Of a DNA stretch of 52,189 nt, positions 18,082 to 26,070 are shown piece after piece (the first letter of the stretch is position 1; each line of letters starts with the position of its first letter). Where the stretch lies: the NCBI RefSeq assembly GCF_013337285.1, contig NZ_SUPW01000014.1:1-52189 (forward strand), in the 5' to 3' direction. The stretch is from Agrobacterium tumefaciens (GTDB lineage: Bacteria; Pseudomonadota; Alphaproteobacteria; Rhizobiales; Rhizobiaceae). Position numbers and translations under genes: made by a program. The notes below the pieces were generated by a model. It had not been told where the DNA came from. It searched no databases and worked only from the letters and a program-made list of their open reading frames with translations.

Positions 18082-19616
18082 AACGCATCGGTATTGACGT
18101 TGGCGGCACTAATACGGATGCCGTTCTGATCGATGGAGACACTATCGTCGCCTCCATCAAGGTCCCGACGACGCAGGATGTCCTCTCCGGCGTAAAGGCG
18201 GCGCTTTCCCATGTGGCGGGCCATGTCGGTGCGGCGGACCGGCCGATCGATGCCGTGATGATCGGCACCACCCATTTCACCAACGCAGTGGTGGAGCGCG
18301 CCCGGCTGGAGCGGGTTGCTGCCATCCGCATCGCGCTGCCGACAGGTTCTTCGCTGCCGCCGATGTGTGATTGGCCGAAGGATCTCCGTGAGGCCGTCGA
18401 TCCGCTGATCTTCATGGTGCATGGCGGCCATGAATATGACGGCAGCCCGCTGGTGCCGATGATCCCGGATGAAATCCGCGAGGCGGCGATGAAAATTCGC
18501 GATGCGGGCATTACCTCCATCGCCATTTCCGCGACCTTCTCGCCGCTGACGACTGAATGCGAGGTGAGGGCGGCGGAGATCGTGCGTTCGGTGATCCCTG
18601 ATGCACGCATCACGCTTTCCCATACGCTTGGCCGCATCGGGCTTCTGGAGCGTGAGAATGTCGCCCTCCTGAATGCTGCCTTGCAGACGCTTGGCAAGAC
18701 GACAGTGCAGGCATTTTCGGATGCGCTGCGCGAAGCCGGTGTGAAAGCGCCGTTTTATCTGACTCAGAACGATGGGACGGTGGCGCTGGCGGATGTGGCT
18801 GCCGCAAACCCCGTGCACAGCTTCGCCTCCGGCCCGACGAATTCGATGCGCGGTGCGGCCTTCCTGACCGGGCTTTCCGATGCCATGGTGGTGGATGTCG
18901 GCGGCACCACCTCCGATATCGGCTGCCTTGTCGGCGGGTTTCCGCGGGAGGCGAACAATATCGTCCATATCGGCGGGGTGCGCACGCTTTTCCGCATGCC
19001 CGATCTTCTACCGATTGCGCTCGGCGGTGGCACCATCGTCGATCCGCAGACAGGCAAGATCGGTCCGCGCTCGGTAGGGTATCGCATTCTCACGGAAGCC
19101 CGCGTTTTCGGCGGCGAAACGCTGACGACATCGGATATTGCCGTGGCCGCAGGCCTGATCGAGATGGGTGACAAAGATCGCGTGAAGGGGCTGGACCCGG
19201 CTTTCGTGCAGGCCACACTTCAACGCATCCGTGACATGGTGGCTGACAGTTTCGACCAGATGAAGACGTCTGCGGAAGACGTGCCGCTGGTTGCGGTTGG
19301 CGGTGGGGCTTTCCTGATCCCCGAAACGGTTCCGGGCGCATCGGAAGTGCTGCGTGTGGAAAATGCCGGCGTTGCCAATGCGCTCGGCGCGGCCATGGCG
19401 CAGGTTTCCGGCGAGGTGGATCAGGTGTTTTCCGGCCTGAGCCGCGACGAAGCCCTTGCGAAAGCCGAGACCGAAGCACAGAACGCGGCGGTTGCTTCAG
19501 GTGCGGAGCGCGAAAGTCTCAAGACGCTTGAAGTCGAGGATATCCCGATCGCCTATCTGCCTGGGGGCGCGCGCCGTGTCCGCGTGCGGGTCATCGGCGA
19601 TATCGCCTTTCATTGA
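18078..19616 (+). CDS. Hydantoinase/oxoprolinase A-like ATP-dependent hydrolase, copy 2
   Basis: HyuA-family protein, 512 aa, paralogous to 12566-14122 along its full length; I judge roughly half the residues to be identical by eye. N-terminal IGIDVGGTNTDAVL and internal MVVDVGGTTSDIG are the nucleotide-binding motifs; VMIGTTHFTNAVVER and FASGPTNSMRGAAFLTG are shared with copy 1. The ATG overlaps the DUF917 stop by 4 bp, indicating coupled translation. Together the two pairs may handle two substrates, two stereoisomers or two successive steps (inference). The C-terminal part keeps the DIPIAYLPGGARRVRVRV-type ending seen in copy 1. Confidence 0.85.
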   Translation: MKRIGIDVGGTNTDAVLIDGDTIVASIKVPTTQDVLSGVKAALSHVAGHVGAADRPIDAVMIGTTHFTNAVVERARLERVAAIRIALPTGSSLPPMCDWPKDLREAVDPLIFMVHGGHEYDGSPLVPMIPDEIREAAMKIRDAGITSIAISATFSPLTTECEVRAAEIVRSVIPDARITLSHTLGRIGLLERENVALLNAALQTLGKTTVQAFSDALREAGVKAPFYLTQNDGTVALADVAAANPVHSFASGPTNSMRGAAFLTGLSDAMVVDVGGTTSDIGCLVGGFPREANNIVHIGGVRTLFRMPDLLPIALGGGTIVDPQTGKIGPRSVGYRILTEARVFGGETLTTSDIAVAAGLIEMGDKDRVKGLDPAFVQATLQRIRDMVADSFDQMKTSAEDVPLVAVGGGAFLIPETVPGASEVLRVENAGVANALGAAMAQVSGEVDQVFSGLSRDEALAKAETEAQNAAVASGAERESLKTLEVEDIPIAYLPGGARRVRVRVIGDIAFH

Positions 19617-19660
19617 TGGTAAGAGGCCCTGCCTGGACGGGGCTACGAGGGAGTGAGCAC

Positions 19661-20605
19661 ATGACGAAGATCGCACTGGCCATTCATGGTGGTTGTGGCG
19701 TGATGCCGGAAGACAGCATGACGGCCGAGGAGTGGGCTGCCGCGCGTGATGATCTGGCGGCAGCGCTGCGTGCCGGTTACGGTGTGCTGAAGGCTGGCGG
19801 AACCGCGCTCGAAGCCGTCGAGGCGGCTGTCGTCGTCATGGAGGATAGCCCGCATTTTAATGCCGGGCATGGTGCCGCACTCAACGAAAACGGCATTCAC
19901 GAACTCGACGCCTCGATCATGGATGGTGAAACGCTGGCGGCAGGTGCGATCAGCGCATCCCGTGCCATTCGCAATCCGGTGAAGGCGGCTCGCGCGCTGA
20001 TGGTGGATGAGCGTGCCGTCTATCTGACGGGTGAGGCGGCCGACCGCTTCGCAAAGGAAAAAGGGCTTGCCACCGAGCCTCAATCCTATTTCACCACGCA
20101 AAAGCGCGTGGAGGCGCTGGCGGCGATGAAGCACCATGCCGCCACAGGCACGGAAGCGACCGAAAACGAAAAACACGGAACTGTCGGTGCCGTGGCGCTC
20201 GATGCGGCGGGGCACCTTGCCGCGGCCACTTCGACGGGTGGTTACACCAACAAACCGGACGGCCGGGTGGGCGACAGCCCGGTAATCGGTGCCGGCACCT
20301 ATGCGCGTGATGGCGCCTGCGCTGTATCAGGCACCGGCAAGGGCGAGTTTTTCATCCGTTATGTCGTCGGCCACGAGATCGCGTCCCGCGTCTCCTACCT
20401 CGGACAGGATCTGGAAACCGCTGCCGGCAATCTGGTCCACAAGGATCTGGCCCCCTATGATATCGGTGCCGGACTTGTGGCAATCGATGCCGAAGGCGGC
20501 ATTGCTGCACCCTATAACACGCCCGGCATGTTTCGTGGCTGGGTGACGCCATCGGGCGAGGCACGCGTTGCCACCCATGACACGGTCTATGAGGTGAAAT
20601 TGTAG
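19661..20605 (+). CDS. iaaA: Isoaspartyl peptidase / plant-type L-asparaginase (Ntn hydrolase)
   Basis: Ntn-hydrolase, 314 aa, expected to self-cleave before a catalytic threonine. Thr174 in NEKHGTVGAVALD is at the right place (E. coli IaaA uses Thr179). IHGGCGVMPED near the start and FNAGHGAALNENGIHELDASIMDG are family signatures. Relatives hydrolyse beta-aspartyl dipeptides and asparagine. The ATG at 19661 has GAGGGAGTGAG upstream; an in-frame ATG at 19613 would give a non-homologous extension overlapping HyuA. As last gene of operon 1 it could release an amino acid from a beta-linked or ring-opened product (inference). Confidence 0.9.
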   Translation: MTKIALAIHGGCGVMPEDSMTAEEWAAARDDLAAALRAGYGVLKAGGTALEAVEAAVVVMEDSPHFNAGHGAALNENGIHELDASIMDGETLAAGAISASRAIRNPVKAARALMVDERAVYLTGEAADRFAKEKGLATEPQSYFTTQKRVEALAAMKHHAATGTEATENEKHGTVGAVALDAAGHLAAATSTGGYTNKPDGRVGDSPVIGAGTYARDGACAVSGTGKGEFFIRYVVGHEIASRVSYLGQDLETAAGNLVHKDLAPYDIGAGLVAIDAEGGIAAPYNTPGMFRGWVTPSGEARVATHDTVYEVKL

Positions 20606-20707
20606 GCCGCTATCTCGTTCGGAATAAAAACCGGTGACATGAAGCACTATCGGCGGCAAAAGGTTTGAACCGATACCGGCTCGTTTTTCATCCATGGTGC
20701 TGGCCTC

Positions 20708-21613
20708 ATGAACATCAAGCAACTCGAAGTCCTGCGCACACTTCTCTCCACCGGCTCCACCATCGCTACCGCCAAGGCCATGGGCCTCAGCCAGTCCGGT
20801 GTCAGCCGGCTTCTGGCGCAGCTGGAGGCGGACCTGTCGCTGACGCTGTTTGCCCGTGACAAGGGGCGGCTGATACCGACGCCGGAGGCCGCACTTCTTG
20901 CCAGCGATGCGGAAAATGTGCTGCTTGCCGTTGATCGTATGTCCGGCCACGCTGAAGATTTGCGCAATGGTGCGGCCGGTCCGGAAATCGTCCGCATCGG
21001 CCTGCCGAGCAGCATGTGGGAAAATTTTGCGCCCGCGATGCTGATCGACTATGTCAGGGATTTTCCGGGTGTGCGTATCGAAACTTTTTTCGAAACGACC
21101 ACCGCCATCAACAAGCTGGTCGGCGAGCGGGTAATCGATCTCGGTTTCCTGCGAATGGAAGGCGAGATCGGGCCGGGCATCGATGTTGAGCGTGTTGCGA
21201 CCGGTAAAAGCGTCTGCGTGGTTCGGCAGGACCATCCGCTTGCCGGGCTCGCCGAAATCACCGTCAAGGACCTGCGCAACATTCCGCTGATCCTGATCGG
21301 CCGGCAGCGGCCGAACCGCATGGCGCTCGATCAGGTCTTCAAGAAGGCGGGCGTCAAACCGATGGTGAAGATCGAGACCCATACCAACAGTTCCGCCTGC
21401 GCCTATGTCGCGCACGGGCTGGGGGTGACGATCATCAGCAGTTTTTACGCGAATCTCTACCGGCACCTTCCCGTTGTCGCCCGGCCCTTCATTCCCCAGT
21501 CGACGCAGGAGTTCGGTCTTGCCCGTGCCTCGGGCGCGCCGCTTTCCATCGCCGCCCAGGCGCTCAGCGACGCCCTGAAACGGGAAATCCAGCTATCGCA
21601 AAAAATCGACTGA
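20708..21613 (+). CDS. LysR-family transcriptional regulator
   Basis: LTTR, 301 aa. The N-terminal winged helix-turn-helix (about residues 1-60: LEVLRTLLSTGSTIATAKAM, then GLSQSGVSRLLAQLEADL) is followed by an effector-binding domain from about residue 90. It lies between the two importer operons on the same strand, 103 bp after the peptidase gene and 180 bp before the second permease gene. LTTRs usually sit next to what they control, so the second operon (21794-29187) is the likely target, with operator candidates in the gap (inference). The effector may be the imported amide or its breakdown product. Confidence 0.92.
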   Translation: MNIKQLEVLRTLLSTGSTIATAKAMGLSQSGVSRLLAQLEADLSLTLFARDKGRLIPTPEAALLASDAENVLLAVDRMSGHAEDLRNGAAGPEIVRIGLPSSMWENFAPAMLIDYVRDFPGVRIETFFETTTAINKLVGERVIDLGFLRMEGEIGPGIDVERVATGKSVCVVRQDHPLAGLAEITVKDLRNIPLILIGRQRPNRMALDQVFKKAGVKPMVKIETHTNSSACAYVAHGLGVTIISSFYANLYRHLPVVARPFIPQSTQEFGLARASGAPLSIAAQALSDALKREIQLSQKID

Positions 21614-21622
21614 GAACGGGGT

Positions 21623-21700
21623 TTTACGCAAGAAATCTCATTGTCCCTGTCAGGGCAGAACATGCGGCCATTCTGCATAGACGTATGACGTTTACGCATA
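21623..21700. promoter_or_regulatory. Candidate LysR-type operator/promoter region upstream of importer 2
   Basis: The 180-bp gap holds TTTACGCA twice (21623-21630 and 21691-21698). The second copy is part of an imperfect dyad, TATGACGTTTACGCATA (21684-21700). A perfect short dyad CCCTGTCAGGG lies at 21645-21655. Repeated or dyad AT-containing motifs upstream of an operon are typical of LTTR control. No experimental support. Confidence 0.35.
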
Positions 21701-21793
21701 ATATTGCGCCTTATTTATCATTCCGTCATAGTCATCGCCAACGAAACCGATAGAGGCGGGATGTCATTCCCGGCCATCAATCGTGGGGAACCG

Positions 21794-22738
21794 ATGATAA
21801 GATTTATACTGAGCCGTCTTTTGATGGCGCTGCCGACGATCGCATTTGTGTCGATCACGGTCTTTGCGCTGATCCGCTTCATTCCGGGCGATCCGGCCGC
21901 CCTGATGCTGGGCGACATGGCGCAGCCGGAACAGATCGAGGCGATGAGGACCGAACTCGGCCTCGACAAGTCCATGCCGCAACAATTCGTCATCTGGGCC
22001 GGTAATGTGGTGCAGGGCGATTTCGGTCGCTCCATCGTCAATGACGAGGCGGTGTTGCCGCTGGTGGTATCGCGCTTTCTCGTCAGTGCAGAGATCGTCG
22101 TGGTCGCCGTGCTGCTCGCCAGCCTGATTGCGGTTCCGGCGGGTGTGATCGCCGCGTGGAAACAGAACAGCCTCACTGACCTCGCGCTGGTGGGAACGGC
22201 AACCCTGCTGCTGTCCATCCCGACATTCTGGCTGGGCCTTCTGCTTCTGCTGTTCTTCGGTCTCAAGCTCGGCTGGTTGCCGGTGCTGGGATATGTGTCG
22301 ATCGGCGACAATCTCGTCGGCGGCATGCTTTATCTCGTCCTGCCTGTCATGACGCTTGTCATCCACGAAATGGGTGTTCTGATCCGCATGGCGCGCGCCT
22401 CCACGCTGGAAGTGCTGCGGCTGGATTACATCACCCATGCCCGCGCCAAGGGTCTTTCGGAAGGCGCCGTGCTCTGGCGGCATGCCTTCAAGAACGCCTT
22501 TGGCCCGACCTGGACGATGATCGGCCTTATCCTCGGCAATCTTCTCGGCGGCATCGCCGTCATCGAGACGGTGTTCACCATTCCGGGTCTCGGACGGCTG
22601 ATGGTCGATAGTATCTTCGCCCGCGACTACCCCGTGATCCAGGGCTGCCTGCTGTTCGTCTCGCTGTCCTATGTGCTGGTCAACCTCTTCGTCGACCTTC
22701 TTTATCCCCTCTTCGATCCGCGTGTGGTTGCCGAATGA
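21794..22738 (+). CDS. Dpp/Opp-type ABC transporter permease (DppB type), system 2
   Basis: Membrane subunit of a second peptide-class importer, 314 aa. It has the N-terminal helix, signature RFIPGDPAALMLGD and about five more helices. The coupling loop is around MARASTLEVLRLDYITHARA. Start: an in-frame ATG at 21704 would add 30 non-conserved residues; ATG at 21794 follows GGGGA and opens with MIRFILSRLL, the usual beginning of DppB-like proteins, so it is preferred. The stop overlaps the next start by 4 bp (ATGA). Confidence 0.92.
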   Translation: MIRFILSRLLMALPTIAFVSITVFALIRFIPGDPAALMLGDMAQPEQIEAMRTELGLDKSMPQQFVIWAGNVVQGDFGRSIVNDEAVLPLVVSRFLVSAEIVVVAVLLASLIAVPAGVIAAWKQNSLTDLALVGTATLLLSIPTFWLGLLLLLFFGLKLGWLPVLGYVSIGDNLVGGMLYLVLPVMTLVIHEMGVLIRMARASTLEVLRLDYITHARAKGLSEGAVLWRHAFKNAFGPTWTMIGLILGNLLGGIAVIETVFTIPGLGRLMVDSIFARDYPVIQGCLLFVSLSYVLVNLFVDLLYPLFDPRVVAE

Positions 22739-23553
22739 AAAAGTTCACACTCAACGGGCTTATCGGCGGCTTTCTCATCGCCGTCCTGCTCATCACCGCC
22801 GCAACCGGTCTGTTCTGGACCCCCTATGACCCTATGAAGCTTGGCTTTGCCTCGCGTCTGGCCGGTCCAAGCGCCAGCCATCTGCTCGGCACCGACGAAT
22901 TCGGGCGCGATGTTTTGAGCCGCCTGATGGTCGGCGCGCGCGCCAGCGTCTGGATCGGCTTCCTGACGGTCAGCTTCGCGACGATCTTCGGTACCCTGAT
23001 CGGCCTTGTCAGCGGTTATGCGCGCGGCTGGGTGGATGGCGTCATCATGGCCATCAACAATGCACTCTTGGCCTTTCCGGGTATTCTTCTGGCACTCGGT
23101 TTGCTCGCGGTGTTCGGCGCAAACCAGTATGGCATCATCTTCGCACTCGGCATCGCCTATACGCCGTCCATGGCCCGCGTGGTGCGCGGTGCCGTGCTTT
23201 CTCTGCGTGAGCGGGAATTCATCGAGGCGTCGCTGGTGATGGGCAATGGCGAGATCTACACCATGTTCCGGCATATCCTGCCCAATTGCATCGCGCCGAT
23301 CACGGTTCTTGCCACCTCCATGTTCGGCTGGGCCATCCTGTCGGAAAGCGCGCTGTCCTTCCTCGGTCTCGGTGTGCCGCCGCCGGCCCCTACTTGGGGC
23401 AACATGCTGGCCGCCGGCCGGCCCTTCATCCAGCAGGCCGTGTGGCTCGGGCTGTTCCCCGGTCTCTGCATCGCGCTGACGCTGCTCGGCATCAATCTTC
23501 TGGGCGATGCCCTGCGCGACAGGCTTGACCCGCGCATGAGAGGTCTCAAATGA
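22735..23553 (+). CDS. Dpp/Opp-type ABC transporter permease (DppC type), system 2
   Basis: Second membrane subunit, 272 aa. It shows the LLGTDEFGRDVLSRLMVGAR segment, several hydrophobic helices, and the coupling loop REFIEASLVMGNGEIYTMFR. The ending LLGDALRDRLDPRMRGLK is typical of DppC. It is shorter at the N-terminus than the system 1 protein. Both ends overlap neighbours through ATGA junctions (22735-22738 and 23550-23553), so the three membrane-complex genes are probably translated as a coupled block. Confidence 0.92.
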   Translation: MKKFTLNGLIGGFLIAVLLITAATGLFWTPYDPMKLGFASRLAGPSASHLLGTDEFGRDVLSRLMVGARASVWIGFLTVSFATIFGTLIGLVSGYARGWVDGVIMAINNALLAFPGILLALGLLAVFGANQYGIIFALGIAYTPSMARVVRGAVLSLREREFIEASLVMGNGEIYTMFRHILPNCIAPITVLATSMFGWAILSESALSFLGLGVPPPAPTWGNMLAAGRPFIQQAVWLGLFPGLCIALTLLGINLLGDALRDRLDPRMRGLK

Positions 23554-25184
23554 CGGACAATACTCTTCTTACCGTGCGCGGCCTTTCGCTGGAGGTCAAA
23601 GGAAGCGGCCACCGGGTGGTCAAGGATGTCTCCTTCGATATTGCCGCGGGCGAAATCTTCGGAATCGTCGGCGAAAGCGGATCGGGAAAGACGCTTGCCA
23701 CCCGCGCGCTCATTTCGCTTCTGCCGCCTGCGATTGCCGTTACCGGCGGATCGGTCATCTACAAGGGGCAGGACGTGATGTCCCTGCCGGCGAGCGCGCT
23801 TCGCCGCCTGCGCGGCACAGAGATCGGCGTCGTGTTTCAAGAGCCGATGACCTCCCTCAATCCGTCGATGACGATCGGCCGCCAGCTGGAAGAGGGGCTG
23901 ATCCTCCACACGAAGTTATTGCCCGAAGAGCGGCGCGAGAAAATTCTCGACATGTTGCGGCGGGTCGGCATCCGCGATCCCGAAGGTGCGCTCGCTGCCT
24001 ATCCGCATGAGTTTTCCGGCGGCATGCGCCAGCGCATCATGCTGGCGTCGGTCATGCTCCTGAAGCCGGCGTTGCTGATTGCGGATGAGCCGACGACGGC
24101 GCTCGATGCCGTCATCCAGCGCGATGTCATGGAACTGATGGTGGAACTGACGCGGGCGGAAGGCACCGCCGTGCTGCTCATCAGCCACGATCTGCCAATG
24201 GTGGCGCGTTATACCAGCCGCATCGTGGTGATGGAAAAAGGCGCCATCGTCGAACAGGGCCGCACCGAAGACCTGCTGGATGCGCCGCAGCATCCCTATA
24301 CGAAAAAGCTGCTTTCCTCGCTGCCCTTTCGGGGGGAGCCGCGCGCCATCGACACCAGCAAGGCACCGATGGTTTCGGCAAGGAATATCGTCGTCGATTA
24401 TGCCGGCCGCAAGTCGCTGCTCAAAAAAGCCAAGTCTAAGCGGGCGCTGCATGGTGTCAGCATCGATATTCACGAGGGCGAGGTCGTGGCGCTGGTCGGC
24501 GGCTCCGGTTCCGGCAAGACCACGCTTGGACGCACCATTGCCGGTCTGGTCAAGGAAAGCGAAGGGCAAATCCGCTTTCAGGGCCGGGAGCGCAACGAGG
24601 ACTGGAACGATTATCGCCTGAATTGCCAGATGGTGTTTCAGGATCCCTATTCCTCACTCGATCCACGCATGACCATTCAGGCGCTGGTGGAAGAGGCGCT
24701 GCGCCTCGTGCCCGGCCTCGATCAGGCCGCCAAGCGCAAGCGGGCGCTGGAAACGCTGGAGGAGGTGGGGCTGGCTGCGGATTTTGCCGCCCGGTATCCG
24801 CACGAGCTTTCCGGCGGCCAGCGCCAGCGTGTGGCGATTGCCCGCGCCATTGCCCGCCGCCCGCGTTTCCTGATCGCCGACGAACCGGTGTCCGCGCTTG
24901 ACGTGACGGTGCGGGCGCAGGTGCTCGATCTCTTTTCCGATCTGCAGAAACGTTATGGTTTTTCCTGCCTATTCATCAGCCACGATCTCGGCGTGGTCGA
25001 ACAGGTGGCCGACCGTGTCGTCGTCATGCAGGACGGCCGCATCATCGAAGAAGGTGACCGCGACACGATTTTCGACAGCCCGAGAGAGGCCTATACGCGC
25101 CGGCTGCTCTCGGCCATTCCCGCCCTCGACCAGAATGAAAAGGGTGGTGTGACACTGAAATGGCGTCTGGAAGATGAAGTTTAA
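23550..25184 (+). CDS. Fused double ABC ATPase (DppD-DppF type), system 2
   Basis: Two ATPase domains in 544 aa. Domain 1: Walker A GESGSGKT (about 41-48), LSGG-type signature FSGGMRQRIMLASV, Walker B LLIADEPTTALDAV. Domain 2: GGSGSGKTT, LSGGQRQRVAIARAI, FLIADEPVSALDVTV. A charged linker (KSLLKKAKSKRALHG) precedes domain 2. Domain organisation matches the system 1 ATPase, but the sequence clearly differs, so the two importers are not a recent copy. The reading frame ends inside the start region of the serine hydrolase gene. Confidence 0.92.
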   Translation: MTDNTLLTVRGLSLEVKGSGHRVVKDVSFDIAAGEIFGIVGESGSGKTLATRALISLLPPAIAVTGGSVIYKGQDVMSLPASALRRLRGTEIGVVFQEPMTSLNPSMTIGRQLEEGLILHTKLLPEERREKILDMLRRVGIRDPEGALAAYPHEFSGGMRQRIMLASVMLLKPALLIADEPTTALDAVIQRDVMELMVELTRAEGTAVLLISHDLPMVARYTSRIVVMEKGAIVEQGRTEDLLDAPQHPYTKKLLSSLPFRGEPRAIDTSKAPMVSARNIVVDYAGRKSLLKKAKSKRALHGVSIDIHEGEVVALVGGSGSGKTTLGRTIAGLVKESEGQIRFQGRERNEDWNDYRLNCQMVFQDPYSSLDPRMTIQALVEEALRLVPGLDQAAKRKRALETLEEVGLAADFAARYPHELSGGQRQRVAIARAIARRPRFLIADEPVSALDVTVRAQVLDLFSDLQKRYGFSCLFISHDLGVVEQVADRVVVMQDGRIIEEGDRDTIFDSPREAYTRRLLSAIPALDQNEKGGVTLKWRLEDEV

Positions 25185-25197
25185 CAGGAAGATGACA

Positions 25198-26034
25198 ATG
25201 ACCGTGGCTGCCCAACTGAATGCGATCTGTGATGCACAGCCTTTCGTGACGCGCTTCATGGTGCGCAATCTCCTGACCGGTGAAGAGATCGGCCGGGGAG
25301 AAAACGAGGAGACGCCATCGGGCAGCACCCGCAAGACGTCGATCATGATGGCCGTGCTCAAGGCCGCCAGCGAAGGGCGGATCGATCTCGACCAGCCCGT
25401 CACTTATGAAAAGCGGCTGGCGGAAGAGGTGGCGAGCGGCATGTTCCGCTATATGACGCCGGGTATCGTCATTTCCCTGCGCGATGCGCTGGCCGGCATG
25501 ATGGTGCTGAGCGACAATGTCTGCACCAAGATGGTGCTGGAACGGCTGACGCTGGAAGAGGTGGACGGCTATTGCAAGTTGCTCGGCATGGCCAATACCC
25601 ACCACCGTTTCCTCATTCCTCCGCTGGCACTGGCGGCTGACCATCCGTTGAAAACCGTCACCACCACCTCGGCGGCGGATCAGGTGCTTCTGCTGCAGAC
25701 CATCCTCGATGCCCAGTCCTCGCCCGAAGCGCAGGCAAAGCTCGGTTGCAGCCCGCAATTGTGCGGTTGGGCGATGCAGACGCTGAAAAACCAGATTTTG
25801 CGTTATGGAATCCGCTCCCGCCTGCCTTTCGAGGCCATGGTGGCCAGCAAGAGCGGACGTGGCAAGCGCGGGCGCATGGATGCCGGCATCGTCTACAGAA
25901 ACGGCGCACCGTCCTTCATCATCACCGCCTATACTGATGAGGTGCCGCAAACCATGCCTGATGGTACGCCGGGATATACCATCGCGCTCGAAACGATCGG
26001 CCGGCTGGCGCAGGCCTGCTGGGACGGGTTTTAA
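25198..26034 (+). CDS. Class A beta-lactamase-like serine hydrolase, no signal peptide
   Basis: Serine hydrolase of the penicillin-recognising fold, 278 aa. It carries all three active-site motifs: Ser43-X-X-Lys46 (STRK), Ser105-Asp-Asn (SDN) and Lys218-Ser-Gly (KSG). No Sec or Tat signal is visible, so it is predicted to be cytoplasmic, unlike real beta-lactamases. ATG at 25198 is 6 nt after AGGAAG; ATGs at 25174 and 25192 are possible but fit the site less well. Embedded between importer ATPase and binding-protein genes, it probably hydrolyses an amide or lactam that has been taken up (inference). Resistance is not implied. Confidence 0.82.
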   Translation: MTVAAQLNAICDAQPFVTRFMVRNLLTGEEIGRGENEETPSGSTRKTSIMMAVLKAASEGRIDLDQPVTYEKRLAEEVASGMFRYMTPGIVISLRDALAGMMVLSDNVCTKMVLERLTLEEVDGYCKLLGMANTHHRFLIPPLALAADHPLKTVTTTSAADQVLLLQTILDAQSSPEAQAKLGCSPQLCGWAMQTLKNQILRYGIRSRLPFEAMVASKSGRGKRGRMDAGIVYRNGAPSFIITAYTDEVPQTMPDGTPGYTIALETIGRLAQACWDGF

Positions 26035-26070
26035 TCAATCACAATCAACGACAACAAAGAGGGTAGAACA

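Noticed and set aside
8988..25184. Recent tandem duplication of the peptide-importer operon
   Set aside because: The two importers share domain layout, but permeases, fused ATPases and binding proteins differ widely in sequence and the accessory genes are different, so they are distinct systems.
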